Notes: generated by a model not told the origin, from the letters alone. 64,000 nt of DNA from Imbroritus primus (GCA_000272025.2 AKCV02000015.1:186001-250000); one strand, 5' to 3'; shown: positions 47,195 through 56,791, counted from the first letter of the stretch. Numbers and translations are program-made.

Positions 47195-48877
47195 ATGCAG
47201 AACATTCTTACCCTACACAATCCCCAGAACGCCCGCGACTATTATCTGTCGGGTATCTGGCAGCAAGAGACGCTCTACACGCTTGCCCGCCGGCATGCCC
47301 GCGAGCGGCCGAGCGCCTGCGCGCTGCGCGACGCCACGACCCGCCTGAGCTGGAGCGAAGTGGTCGACTGGGCCGACAGCGTGGCGGAAACCCTGCACCG
47401 CAAGGGTCTCAAGCCGGGTGACCGCGTTGGCGTCTGGCTGCCGAACGTGGTGCAGACGGCCATCGTCTTTCTTGCCTGTTCGCGCAATGGCTATGTGTGC
47501 TGCCCATCCTTGCACCAGAACTACACGGTCGACGAGATCTGCACGCTGCTGAACCGCATCCAGTGCCGTGCGCTGTTCGCGATGGAAGGTTATGGCGCGG
47601 ACGCCGAGCGCCACTCGATCTTCGAGCGTGTGCGGGAGATTCCCACCTTGACGGCGCTGTTCTCGCTGACGTCGTATCGCGGCGAGCCGGTCGACGTGCC
47701 GCCCCAGGCGCAGGCGTTTCCGAGCCGGCAGCGCCCATCTGCCGTGGCGGCGCCCGACCTCAATCCGGACAAGATCGTCTACCTGGCTTTCACCTCGGGC
47801 ACCACGGGCTTGCCCAAGGGCGTGATGCACAGCGACAACACGCTGCTGACCAATGGCCGCGCGCTGGTGGCGGACTGGGGGCACACCGCCGAAACCAAGC
47901 TGCTGACACTGAGCCCGATGAGCCATCACATCGCCACGGTGGGCATGGAGCAGATGCTGGTGGCCGGCCTGGAACTGGTGATGACCGACCTGCGCCGCGG
48001 CGAGCATTCGCTGGACTGGATCCTGGAGACCGGTGCGACCTATGTGATGGGCGTGCCCACGCATGCCATGGACATCCTGCAGGCAGTGCGCGAGCGCGGA
48101 CTGACGTCGCTCGGCGATGTGCGCACCTTTTACATGGCCGGCGCGGCCATTCCGCGTGAAGTCGCGGAGAAATTCGTCAGCCTCGGCGTGACGCCGCAGA
48201 ACGTCTACGGCATGACGGAGAACGGCTCGCACAACTACACGATTCCCAGCGATACGCCGGACACCATCGTGGCGACCTGCGGGCGCGCCTGCCGAGGGTA
48301 CGAGATCCGCCTCTGGAAGCAGGACAACATCGACGAAGAGGCAGCCATTGGCGAAGTCGGGGAAATCGGCGGGCGCGGTGGCGTGCTGATGCTCGGCTAC
48401 TTCAGTAACCAGGTGGCTACGGAAACCTCGTTCAACGTGCATGGCTGGTTCATGAGCGGCGACCTCGGCATCATGGACAAGGATGGCTGCCTGCTGATCG
48501 TGGGCCGCAAGAAGGACCTGATCATCCGTGGCGGCCACAACATCCATCCGGCGCATATCGAAGAACTGGCGATGCGCCATCCCGGCGTGGAACGCGCCGC
48601 CGCTTTCCCGATCGAGGACGCGCGCCTTGGGGAAAAGGTCTGCCTGTCGGTGATTCCCCGTACCAATGCGAGCGTCGATCCCGAAGGGCTGCTCAGCCAT
48701 CTGGCCGCGAGCGGGCTATCCAAGTACGACATGCCGGAGTATTTCCTCAGCCTGGAAAAATTCCCGTTGACGGCCAGCGGCAAGATCCTCAAGCGGGAAC
48801 TCGTGGAAATGGCGCGGGCCGGCAGCCTGAAGCCGGTACCGGTGCGATACAGCGGCGTTGCCGTGCGGGAGGCGTGA
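47195..48877 (+). CDS. AMP-dependent acyl-CoA ligase (cyclohexanecarboxylate-CoA ligase-like)
   Basis: Activates a carboxylic acid with ATP and CoA. ATG 47195 (AAGG upstream) gives 560 residues; a TTG at 47174 overlapping the previous stop is an alternative. ANL motifs are LAFTSGTTGLPKG, YGMTENGSHNYT, MSGDLGIMD, GRKKDLIIRGG and the catalytic Lys in LTASGKILKRE. The TENGSHNYT context resembles AliA-type ligases for cyclohexanecarboxylate (recalled). Aromatic or medium-chain acids remain possible. Confidence 0.85.
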   Translation: MQNILTLHNPQNARDYYLSGIWQQETLYTLARRHARERPSACALRDATTRLSWSEVVDWADSVAETLHRKGLKPGDRVGVWLPNVVQTAIVFLACSRNGYVCCPSLHQNYTVDEICTLLNRIQCRALFAMEGYGADAERHSIFERVREIPTLTALFSLTSYRGEPVDVPPQAQAFPSRQRPSAVAAPDLNPDKIVYLAFTSGTTGLPKGVMHSDNTLLTNGRALVADWGHTAETKLLTLSPMSHHIATVGMEQMLVAGLELVMTDLRRGEHSLDWILETGATYVMGVPTHAMDILQAVRERGLTSLGDVRTFYMAGAAIPREVAEKFVSLGVTPQNVYGMTENGSHNYTIPSDTPDTIVATCGRACRGYEIRLWKQDNIDEEAAIGEVGEIGGRGGVLMLGYFSNQVATETSFNVHGWFMSGDLGIMDKDGCLLIVGRKKDLIIRGGHNIHPAHIEELAMRHPGVERAAAFPIEDARLGEKVCLSVIPRTNASVDPEGLLSHLAASGLSKYDMPEYFLSLEKFPLTASGKILKRELVEMARAGSLKPVPVRYSGVAVREA

Positions 48878-48878
48878 C

Positions 48879-49649
48879 ATGGCCGTCGAACTTTCCTTCT
48901 CCGGTCAGTACGCCGTGCTGACGCTGAACCGTCCCGAGGCGCTGAATGCGCTGCGCTTCAGCATGCTGGAAGAGATTGCGCGCGTTGCCGACACCATCGC
49001 CGCGTCGCCGGCGCGTGCGCTGATCGTTACGGGGGCCGGGCCGAAGGCCTTTTGCGCGGGTGCGGACATCAAGGAACTGATGGGGCGTGACATCCTCGCG
49101 CAGCGCCGTGGTGCGGAGCTGGGCCAGAACGCCTTTGCCCGGCTGGCCGCGCTATCGATTCCCTCGGTCGCGGTGATTCATGGCTATGCCTTTGGCGGCG
49201 GCCTGGAGCTGGCGATGGCCTGCACGTTCCGTATCGCCACGCCGCAGGCCAAGATGGGCCTGCCGGAGATCAAGCTCGGGCTGATCCCCGGTTACGGCGG
49301 CACGCAACGGCTGCCCCGCCTGGTGGGCGAAGCGCGCGCCAAGGCGCTCGTCATGTCCGGCCGCACCATCGATGCCCGCGAGGCCGAGCATATCGGCCTG
49401 GTCAACGAGATCGTCGAAGGCGACGATCCCGTGGCGCTCGGGCAAGCCTATCTCGCCCAGTTCACGGCCTTCAGCAAGTGTGCCTCGCTGTTCGCGCGGG
49501 AGGCGGTCGAGCGTGCGCTCGCCACACCGCTAGCCGAAGGGTTGCGCATCGAGTCCGACCTGTCGACGCTCGCGTACCAGACGCATGACGCGAACGAGGG
49601 CATGCGCGCCTTCGTTGAAAAACGCACTCCGGAGTTCAAAGATGCCTGA
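48879..49649 (+). CDS. Enoyl-CoA hydratase (BadK-like)
   Basis: 256 residues from ATG 48879 (GGGAGG before it). Oxyanion segments are FCAGADIKEL and AFGGGLELAMACT. Both catalytic glutamates are retained (GLELAMACT and GLPEIKLGLIPGYGG), so it should hydrate an enoyl-CoA. In the cyclohexanecarboxylate route this is the BadK step on cyclohex-1-ene-1-carboxyl-CoA. It overlaps the next gene by eight bases. Confidence 0.9.
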   Translation: MAVELSFSGQYAVLTLNRPEALNALRFSMLEEIARVADTIAASPARALIVTGAGPKAFCAGADIKELMGRDILAQRRGAELGQNAFARLAALSIPSVAVIHGYAFGGGLELAMACTFRIATPQAKMGLPEIKLGLIPGYGGTQRLPRLVGEARAKALVMSGRTIDAREAEHIGLVNEIVEGDDPVALGQAYLAQFTAFSKCASLFAREAVERALATPLAEGLRIESDLSTLAYQTHDANEGMRAFVEKRTPEFKDA

Positions 49650-50388
49650 TCCATCCAAGGGTTGCGTCGTGGTTACCGGCGCGAGCCGGGGCATCGGCGC
49701 GGCGATTGCCACGGCGCTGAGCGCCAAGGGTTTCCGCGTGGCCTGCCTGTCGCGCTCCGGCACCTTGCCCGAGACTGGCGCCGCGCTACAGGCGCGCATG
49801 TTCCCGCTGGCTTGCGACATCACCGCGCCGGAATCGATCCGCGCCGCGTTCCGGGCATTGTCCGAGGTGTGCAGCGAGCCTATCGTCGGGCTGGTCAACA
49901 ACGCCGGCCTGCATCTGCAGGGCAAGTCCGCCTCGTTCCCGGTCAGTGACTACGAACGTGTCATGACCACCAATGCGACGTCGGTGCTGGCGGTGAGCCA
50001 GGTCGCCTACCCGCTGCTGGCGACTACCGGCGATGCGCTGATCGTCAACATCGGGTCGTTCTTCGACAAGCTGGGCGTGAAAGGCAATGTGGCCTACTGC
50101 GCTTCCAAGGCGGCCGTCGGCGCCATCACGCGCTGCCTCGCCGTGGAGTGGGCCGCCGATGGCATCCAGGTGCTGAACGTGGCGCCGGGCTATGTGGAAA
50201 CCGATCTGAACCGTGAAGAGATGACGCAGGGGCCGCTGCACGCCTTCCTGCAGAAACGCATTCCCACGGGCGGGCCGGGCACGGCGGATGACGTTGCGCA
50301 GCTGGTCGCCACGCTGTTCCTGCTGCCGGGACGTTTCCTGACCGGGGAAACGCTGTATATCGACGGCGGCCAGGGCATGGCGCTTTAA
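49642..50388 (+). CDS. SDR dehydrogenase (BadH-like)
   Basis: 248 residues from ATG 49642. The classical SDR pattern is intact: TGASRGIGAAIA cofactor loop, NNAGLH, catalytic Ser in IGSFFD, YCASK (Tyr and Lys) and PGYVETD. BadH oxidises 2-hydroxycyclohexanecarboxyl-CoA to the 2-keto form, and the gene order here fits that step. FabG-type activity is an alternative on sequence alone. Confidence 0.86.
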   Translation: MPDPSKGCVVVTGASRGIGAAIATALSAKGFRVACLSRSGTLPETGAALQARMFPLACDITAPESIRAAFRALSEVCSEPIVGLVNNAGLHLQGKSASFPVSDYERVMTTNATSVLAVSQVAYPLLATTGDALIVNIGSFFDKLGVKGNVAYCASKAAVGAITRCLAVEWAADGIQVLNVAPGYVETDLNREEMTQGPLHAFLQKRIPTGGPGTADDVAQLVATLFLLPGRFLTGETLYIDGGQGMAL

Positions 50389-50400
50389 CGGGGAGCCGAC

Positions 50401-51567
50401 ATGAATATTCTGGAACGGCTGGATGCCAGCCTGCCGCTGTCCGACGAAGAGCGCATGCTGCTCGACAGCGTGAAAGCCCTGTGCGATGCGCAGATCGCGC
50501 CTGCAGCCGCCGAGCATGACCGCGCGGGCAGCTTCCCATGGCAGAACGTCGAGGCGATCAACATGCTCGGGCTGAACGCCATGTTCATTCCCGAGGAATA
50601 TGGCGGCGCGCCGCTGTCGTACACCTGCTACCTGGCCTGTGTGCGCGAGATCGCCAAGGCGTGTGCCTCTACCGGCATCATCTGGGCGACGAACTTCCAC
50701 GCCATCAAGCCGCTTATCGAGTATGGCAGCGAGGCGCAGAAACAGCATTTCCTGCCGCGCATCGCCGAGGGCGCGCTGGCCTCGCTGGCCATCACCGAGC
50801 CATCGGCCGGCTCCGATGCGCTCGGCATGCGGACGACCTTCACGGAAGATGGCGACGAGATCGTTATCCACGGTAGCAAAACCTTCATCACCAATGGCGA
50901 CGTCGCGGACCAGTACCTGCTGTTCGGCAAGTGGGCGGGTATCGAAGATCCACGTCAGTCGATCTCGGTGCTGATGCTGGAAAAAGGCACGCCCGGCCTG
51001 TCGGTGCTCGGGACCGAACACAAGATGGGCACGCGTGCCTCGAGCACGGCCTCGCTCGCTTTCGAGAACTGCCGCGTGCCGCGCGCCAATCTGATCGGTG
51101 CGCCGGGCGATGGCCTGCGCATCCTCTTCGGCTCGCTGAACCGCTCGCGGCCGAGCGTCGCGGCGCATGCGCTGGGCATTGCCCGTGCGGCATTCGAGGA
51201 TGCCGTGGCTTATGTGAACGAGCGGCGCCAGGGCGGCCGCCGCATTGTCGAGTTCCAGGGTGTGCAGTTCATGCTAGCCGACCTGGCATCGGAACTGGCG
51301 TTGTGCGAAAGCTGGATGTGGCGCATCGCGGCGATGGTCGATGCCGTGGAGACGGATTTTGGCATCGAAGCCTCGGCGCTCAAGCTGCGTGCCACCGATG
51401 CGGCCATGCGCATCACGACGGATGCCGTGCAGTTGCTCGGCGGTTATGGCTACTGCAATGACTATCGCGTGGAGCGCCTGATGCGCGACGCGAAGATTAC
51501 GCAAATCTGGGAAGGGACCAATCAGGTGCACCGCCAGCTGATTGGTAAGAGCTTCCTCATCAAATAA
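50401..51567 (+). CDS. Acyl-CoA dehydrogenase (AliB-like)
   Basis: 388 residues. Motifs are ITEPSAGSDALG and SKTFITNG. Unlike the two dehydrogenases of the 35.8-kb operon, it keeps the standard C-terminal base in AKITQIWEGTNQVHR. GGGGAGCCGAC precedes the ATG. It would oxidise cyclohexanecarboxyl-CoA to the 1-ene, the AliB step. Confidence 0.9.
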   Translation: MNILERLDASLPLSDEERMLLDSVKALCDAQIAPAAAEHDRAGSFPWQNVEAINMLGLNAMFIPEEYGGAPLSYTCYLACVREIAKACASTGIIWATNFHAIKPLIEYGSEAQKQHFLPRIAEGALASLAITEPSAGSDALGMRTTFTEDGDEIVIHGSKTFITNGDVADQYLLFGKWAGIEDPRQSISVLMLEKGTPGLSVLGTEHKMGTRASSTASLAFENCRVPRANLIGAPGDGLRILFGSLNRSRPSVAAHALGIARAAFEDAVAYVNERRQGGRRIVEFQGVQFMLADLASELALCESWMWRIAAMVDAVETDFGIEASALKLRATDAAMRITTDAVQLLGGYGYCNDYRVERLMRDAKITQIWEGTNQVHRQLIGKSFLIK

Positions 51568-51577
51568 GGATCATCAC

Positions 51578-52453
51578 GTGGCTGACATTCAAACCATCGG
51601 CGTCGCAGGCGCCGGTACCATGGGCGCCGGCATCGCGATTGTCGCGGCGCGCGCCGGTTTCCGGACCATTGTGTACGACACGCGCCAGGATGCGCTGGAC
51701 CGCGCGCGGGCCCAGACCGAAGGCTTCCTGCGGAAATCGGTCGAGCGCGGCAAGCTCGCTGCCGAAGAGCTGGAGCACATCATGGGCCGCTGGCAGGGCA
51801 CCACGCAGCTCGAGACATTTGCGCAATGCGATCTGGTCATCGAGGCCGTGTTCGAGGAGCTGTCGGTCAAGCACACGCTGTTCTCCGCACTCGACAAGGT
51901 GTGCCCGGCACATACGCTCTTTGCATCCAACACGTCGACCATCTCGATCACCGAGATCGCCGGTGGTTCGGGCCGTCCGGACCGGTTCGTCGGCATGCAT
52001 TTCTGCCTGCCGGCGCAACTCATGAAGCTGGTCGAGATGTCGCCGGGCATCGAGACCACCGACGAGACCTTTGCGCGCGCCTGGGGGTTTGCCGAACGCA
52101 TGGGGCAGAAGCCGGTCAGGACGCTCGATACGCCGGGATTCATCCTCAACTATTTCCTGATTCCGTTCAACAACGACGCCATCCGCCTGGTGGAGCAGGG
52201 CGTGGCGGAGCCTGCGGACATCGATCTCGCCATCAAGACGGCGCTGGGTTACCCCATGGGGCCGCTCGAGCTGCTCGATCTGGTGGGCATGGATACGCAG
52301 AAGCTGCTGTGCGAAGCCATGCACGGCCTCACCCATGAACCGCGTGCCGCCTGTCCGCCGCTGGTGCGGCGCATGATCGCCGCCAGGCGTCTTGGCAAGA
52401 AGACCGGCCGTGGTTTTCACGTTTACAACGACTCCAAAATGTTCGGAGCCTGA
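51578..52453 (+). CDS. 3-hydroxyacyl-CoA dehydrogenase (NAD-binding plus C-terminal domain)
   Basis: 291 residues from GTG 51578 (AAGGATCATCAC). NAD loop GVAGAGTMGAGIA, catalytic His in VGMHFCLPA, SNTSTISITEIA, and a 3HCDH C-terminal domain (TPGFILNYFLIPFNN). This is the normal length of a stand-alone HBD. It is followed after 3 bases by a gene encoding a second 3HCDH module. Confidence 0.92.
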   Translation: MADIQTIGVAGAGTMGAGIAIVAARAGFRTIVYDTRQDALDRARAQTEGFLRKSVERGKLAAEELEHIMGRWQGTTQLETFAQCDLVIEAVFEELSVKHTLFSALDKVCPAHTLFASNTSTISITEIAGGSGRPDRFVGMHFCLPAQLMKLVEMSPGIETTDETFARAWGFAERMGQKPVRTLDTPGFILNYFLIPFNNDAIRLVEQGVAEPADIDLAIKTALGYPMGPLELLDLVGMDTQKLLCEAMHGLTHEPRAACPPLVRRMIAARRLGKKTGRGFHVYNDSKMFGA

Positions 52454-52456
52454 CCC

Positions 52457-53113
52457 ATGTCCTACACCATCATTGCCTGCGGCGAGAGCCGTTCATTCCC
52501 AACCGCCCACGCATTTGTCGAACAGTCCAGCGCGAGTGGCGCGGGGCTGGTATTCATCGGCAGCGGCGCTGGTGAAGCATTCCGCGCGCATGCCGGCATT
52601 GGCGCTGCAGCGTTCGTGGCGATCGAACTGGGCAACGAATGCCTGGGTGTGCATACCGGCGAGCACCGGGGGCAAGAAGGTTCGAACGTGGTCGGGTTCG
52701 CACGTTTCCGCCTGGGCGACGCCGCGCCGTCGGACCTGATCGAGCTGGTGCGCCAGCCGGGGACGCCGGACAGCGTGCTGGAAGCGGCGCGCGCCGCGTT
52801 CATCGCTGCCGGCCTGAAAGTGGCGGTATGCCATGATTTTCCGGGGCGTATCGTCAACCGGCTGGTGCGGCCCTATTACAACGCGGCGCTGCGGCGGCTG
52901 GACGAGAAGCTGGCGACGGCGGAGGATCTCGACAAGACGCTGTGTCTCGGGCTCGGTTATCCGGAAGGTCCGATTGCGTTGCTCGAACGTACCGGGCTGG
53001 ACGATCACTTCGCCGTGACCTCGGCCTTGCATGAAGCCCTAGGCCAGGACGACTACGCGCCTGCGCGCCGCGCCCGGGTGGCAGCGGAACGCAAGCGCCG
53101 GGCCGTAGCATGA
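52457..53113 (+). CDS. Reduced-Rossmann plus 3HCDH domain protein (split PaaH-type tail)
   Basis: 218 residues. The first 115 resemble the cofactor-less reduced Rossmann domain of long PaaH-type 3-hydroxyacyl-CoA dehydrogenases. The last 80 form a second 3HCDH domain (FPGRIVNRLVRPYYNAALRR, then GYPEGPIALLERTGLD). There is no GxGxxG, so it cannot bind NAD alone. Together with the preceding 291-residue protein it totals 509 residues, near the length of a fused PaaH. It is probably a separate subunit of the same enzyme. Confidence 0.8.
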   Translation: MSYTIIACGESRSFPTAHAFVEQSSASGAGLVFIGSGAGEAFRAHAGIGAAAFVAIELGNECLGVHTGEHRGQEGSNVVGFARFRLGDAAPSDLIELVRQPGTPDSVLEAARAAFIAAGLKVAVCHDFPGRIVNRLVRPYYNAALRRLDEKLATAEDLDKTLCLGLGYPEGPIALLERTGLDDHFAVTSALHEALGQDDYAPARRARVAAERKRRAVA

Positions 53114-54276
53114 CGCAGCCGCTGCAGGGCATCAAGGTCCTCGATTTCAGCACGCTCCTGCCGGGACCGCTGTGCACGCTGCTGCTGGCCGAGGCGGGTG
53201 CGGAGGTCATCAAGCTGGAGCGTCCGGCGCGTGGCGACGAGATGCGTGCCTACGCGCCGAAGGTCGGGGACGACAGCGCCAATTTCGTGCTGCTGAATCG
53301 CGGCAAGCAATCGATTGCACTGGACCTCAAGGCCGCGGATGCGGTGGCGCGCCTGACGCCGCTGATCCGTGAGGCGGACGTTTTGGTCGAGCAGTTCCGG
53401 CCGGGTGTGATGGCGCGTCTCGGGCTCGGCTACGACGCAGTCGCGGCGATCAACCCGCGCCTGATCTATTGCTCGATCACCGGCTACGGCCAGGATGGCC
53501 CCTATGCACAGGAGGCCGGCCATGATCTCAACTATGTCGCCAGCAGCGGCATGCTGGCCATGTCCGCGCCAGCAGGACAGATCCCCGGGCTGCCGCCGGC
53601 ATTGATCGCCGATGTGGCGGGCGGCGCGTATCCGGCCATGATCAATATCCTGCTGGCCTTGCGGCAGCGCGATGTCACGCAGGCCGGTACACATCTCGAT
53701 ATCGCCATGGCCGAGAACCTGTTTACCTTCCAGTACTGGGGACTCGGCAATGGATGGTGTGGAGCGTGGCCGGCGCCTGCGGCGGACCTGGTGAATGGCG
53801 GCTCGCCACGCTACCAGGTCTACCAGACGGCGGACGGCAAGCATCTGGCGGCAGCGCCGATCGAGGCAAAGTTCTGGAGCAATTTCGTCACGCTGATCGG
53901 ACTGGACGAGACGCATCTCGCCACGCTGACGCCGCAGGACGTGATGACCGCCGTCGCACACGCCATCGCCGCACGCAGTGCGGATGAGTGGGTGAAGCGC
54001 TTTGCCGGACAGGATGTCTGCACCGTGAAGGTGGTGGGGCTCGAAGACGCCAGCCGCGATCTGCACTTTGCCGCGCGCGGCGTGTTCGCACGCCGCATTG
54101 ATACCGGTGCGGGCAAGCACATGCCGGCCTTGCCGGTACCCATCGTGCCTGCGTTCCGTGGTGCGGATGTGGCGCGACGCGCGCCGGGCCTCGGCGAACA
54201 CAACGACCGGCTTCCGGCTGCAGGCGTAACGGAAAATACAGCGGGAAATACAACAGGAAGCGCATCACGCTCATGA
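53110..54276 (+). CDS. Family III CoA-transferase (CaiB/BaiF)
   Basis: 388 residues, overlapping both neighbours by [24 protein letters not shown] entry, catalytic Asp in [24 protein letters not shown]. It is the fifth CoA-transferase of the region. The AGHDxNY form is also found in alpha-methylacyl-CoA racemase, which shares this fold, so racemase activity is an alternative. Confidence 0.88.
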   Translation: MTQPLQGIKVLDFSTLLPGPLCTLLLAEAGAEVIKLERPARGDEMRAYAPKVGDDSANFVLLNRGKQSIALDLKAADAVARLTPLIREADVLVEQFRPGVMARLGLGYDAVAAINPRLIYCSITGYGQDGPYAQEAGHDLNYVASSGMLAMSAPAGQIPGLPPALIADVAGGAYPAMINILLALRQRDVTQAGTHLDIAMAENLFTFQYWGLGNGWCGAWPAPAADLVNGGSPRYQVYQTADGKHLAAAPIEAKFWSNFVTLIGLDETHLATLTPQDVMTAVAHAIAARSADEWVKRFAGQDVCTVKVVGLEDASRDLHFAARGVFARRIDTGAGKHMPALPVPIVPAFRGADVARRAPGLGEHNDRLPAAGVTENTAGNTTGSASRS

Positions 54277-55262
54277 AAGCCATTGCCATCCACGACTATT
54301 GCGAGCCGGGGGCGTTGGCCCTCGGTTCCCTGCCGGACCCGGTGCCGGGACCGGATGACGTGTTGATCGAGGTCCGCGCGGCCTCCGTCAATTTTCCCGA
54401 TCTGCTGGTCGTGCGCGGCCAGTACCAGTTCTCGCCGCCGCTACCGTTCGCACCCGGCAAGGATGCGGCGGGCATTGTGCGCGCGGTTGGCGCCAATGTC
54501 TCGGGCTTCAGGCCGGGCGACCGTGTGGCGACGCAGGTTGAGTATGGCGCCTACGCGGAACTGGTGAAGGCGCGCGCCTGCGACTGTTTCCAGATTCCGG
54601 ACAGCATGCCGTTCGAGGATGCGGCGGCCATGGGGCTGGCGTACCAGTCGGCCTATTTCGCCCTGATGGAGCGCGGCCGTTTTCAGGCAGGCGAAACGGT
54701 GCTGGTGACCGGTGCGGCGGGCGGTGTCGGTTCGGCGGCGGTGCAGATCGTGCAAGGCCTGGGTGGCAAGGCGCTCGCCGGTGTGCGGCATGCGGACCAG
54801 ATGCCGTTTGCGCTGGGCCTGGGCGCTTCGGCGACGGTCGACCTGGCGGCACCCGATCTGCGCAATGCACTGCGGGCCCAGGTGCATGCGCTGACTGAAG
54901 GGCGTGGAGCGGATGTGCTGATCGATACGCTGGGCGGCGATGCCTTCGATGCCGCGCTGCGTGCGATGGCGTGGAGCGGGCGCGCGGTGGTGGTGGGCTT
55001 TGCCTCGGGCCGGATCCCGGAGATCAAGGCCAACTACCTGCTGGTCAAGAACCTGACGGTGAGCGGCCTGCAATGGACGGACTACCATGTGCGCACCCCG
55101 CAGAAAATCCAGGCTGCCCAGGCGGAGATCTTCCGCCTGTACGAGAGCGGCGCGCTCAAGCCGCATATCGCCGGGGTGTTTCCGCTGGCGCAGGCAGGGG
55201 AAGTCCTGCAGACGCTCGAACGCGGGCACGTGTTCGGGAAGTACGTGCTGCGCGTGGACTGA
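54273..55262 (+). CDS. Quinone oxidoreductase-type MDR enzyme
   Basis: Zinc-independent medium-chain dehydrogenase of the NADPH:quinone reductase group, 329 residues. Motifs are [45 protein letters not shown] (NADPH loop) and VVVGFASG. Structural zinc cysteines are lacking. As last gene of the ring-cleavage operon it could reduce an enoyl-CoA or a quinone. The exact role is not shown by sequence. Confidence 0.88.
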   Translation: MKAIAIHDYCEPGALALGSLPDPVPGPDDVLIEVRAASVNFPDLLVVRGQYQFSPPLPFAPGKDAAGIVRAVGANVSGFRPGDRVATQVEYGAYAELVKARACDCFQIPDSMPFEDAAAMGLAYQSAYFALMERGRFQAGETVLVTGAAGGVGSAAVQIVQGLGGKALAGVRHADQMPFALGLGASATVDLAAPDLRNALRAQVHALTEGRGADVLIDTLGGDAFDAALRAMAWSGRAVVVGFASGRIPEIKANYLLVKNLTVSGLQWTDYHVRTPQKIQAAQAEIFRLYESGALKPHIAGVFPLAQAGEVLQTLERGHVFGKYVLRVD

Positions 55263-55377
55263 CGAAGCGGAGCAAGGCGCTGCCGGACCGTTGCGGATCG
55301 CCGCGCCGGTGCGGGCTGCGCCACGGATTTGCGGGCCGCTGTGCCGGCGAATCCGCTCTATGGTCTGACCGGCCTGA

Positions 55378-56646
55378 CTACTTGCGAACGCGCGTATCGG
55401 GCAGCAATGCCGTGGCAAAACCCAGCAGCGGCAGGTAGGCGCAGAGCTTGTAGACCCACACGATGCCGTGGGTGTCCGCCAGGTGGCCGAGGCCGGCTGC
55501 ACCCAGCCCGCCAATCCCGAACATCAGGCCGAACATCAGGCCCGAGACCATGCCCACGCGGCCCGGCAGCGCTTCCTGCGCATACACCACCAGGGCCGCA
55601 AACGCCGATGACATGACCAGCCCCACCATGATGGCGAGTACCGCCGTCCAGAACAGGTCGACATGGGGGAGCAGGAGCGCGAACGGCGCGACGCCGAGGA
55701 ACGATACCCATACCACTGCCTTGCGCCCGATGCGGTCGCCCACCGGTCCGCCCGCAAACGTGCCTGCCGCCACGGCGCCGAGGAAAATGAACAGGTAGAG
55801 CTGCGAGGTCTGCACGGAGACGTGGAAGCGTTCGATCAGGTAGAAGGTGAAGTAGTTGGTGAATGCCGCGATGTAGACGAACTTGGCGAACATCAGCACC
55901 GCGATGACCGCGAGGGCGCGGATGATCTGGCGGCGGCTCAGGCCGGAAACGGCATGCTTGCCGCTGGTCACCACCTGCGCCGGCGCGTGTTTCAGCCGCC
56001 AGTCGGTGACCCGCAGCAGCACCCAGATGGCCAGTGCGGCAACCAGCATGAACCATGCGATGGCTGGCTGCCCATGCGGCATGATGATGGCCGCGGCCAT
56101 CAGCGGACCGATGGCCGAGCCGGTGTTGCCGCCAACCTGGAACATGGACTGCGCCGTCCCGAAGCGTCCGCCCGAGGCCAGCCGTGCAATGCGCGAGGCT
56201 TCCGGGTGAAAGGTGGACGAGCCCACGCCGATGAGGGCAGCCGCCACCAGCAGCGTCGAGAATTGCCCGGCGACGGACAGCAATCCGATACCGATCAGGG
56301 TGACCACCATGCCCATCGGCAGGAGATACGGCTTCGGGTGCTTGTCGGTGTAGAGACCGATCCATGGCTGCAGCAGCGAGGCCGTGATCTGGAAGACCAG
56401 CGCGATCCAGCCGATCTCCGTGAAGCTCAGGGCAAACTCGGCCTTGAGCAGCGGGTAGCTTGAAGAGACGATGGCCTGGATCGTGTCGTTGAGCAAATGG
56501 GCGAAGGCGACCGCGCCCACGATGCGGACCGCGAAACCTTGTGCGGGGCTGGGCGATGCCAGGGTTGGCGACGAAGGGCGTGGCGAGACGGGGGAGGTCG
56601 GTGAGGCAGGCGAAGTATCGCCGAGAGCAACTGCGTTGTCAGACAT
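55378..56646 (-). CDS. MFS exporter, fosmidomycin resistance (Fsr)-like
   Basis: 422 residues with 12 predicted TM helices. A Pro/Ser-rich N-terminal stretch (about 35 residues) precedes LLNDTIQAIVSSSYPLLKAEF, quoted in part, a hallmark of Fsr-like carriers. GVGSSTFHPEASRIARLASGGR follows, and the MFS loop motif appears as GDRIGRK in the second half. ATG 56646 has GGAAGAAATC before it. It is divergent from an AraC-type gene that may control it. Confidence 0.9.
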   Translation of the reverse strand: MSDNAVALGDTSPASPTSPVSPRPSSPTLASPSPAQGFAVRIVGAVAFAHLLNDTIQAIVSSSYPLLKAEFALSFTEIGWIALVFQITASLLQPWIGLYTDKHPKPYLLPMGMVVTLIGIGLLSVAGQFSTLLVAAALIGVGSSTFHPEASRIARLASGGRFGTAQSMFQVGGNTGSAIGPLMAAAIIMPHGQPAIAWFMLVAALAIWVLLRVTDWRLKHAPAQVVTSGKHAVSGLSRRQIIRALAVIAVLMFAKFVYIAAFTNYFTFYLIERFHVSVQTSQLYLFIFLGAVAAGTFAGGPVGDRIGRKAVVWVSFLGVAPFALLLPHVDLFWTAVLAIMVGLVMSSAFAALVVYAQEALPGRVGMVSGLMFGLMFGIGGLGAAGLGHLADTHGIVWVYKLCAYLPLLGFATALLPDTRVRK

Positions 56647-56734
56647 GATTTCTTCCGGAAAGGCGGCATGGTCCGGGGCACGATGAAAGCAGGACTTGCC
56701 GATTCGAGAGCCTCACTTTAAATTGATGGCAAGC

Positions 56735-56766
56735 GGCCCGCATTCATTGTCGGGCCCGTTTTTTTC
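56735..56766 (+). terminator. Terminator-like hairpin in the AraC gene leader
   Basis: GGCCCG (56735-56740) pairs with CGGGCC (56751-56756), followed by CG and seven T. It lies between the divergent starts and 26 bases before ATG 56792, so it could attenuate the regulator's own transcript. Confidence 0.6.
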
Positions 56767-56791
56767 GAATTTGGGCCAGGCCGGGGCGTTC

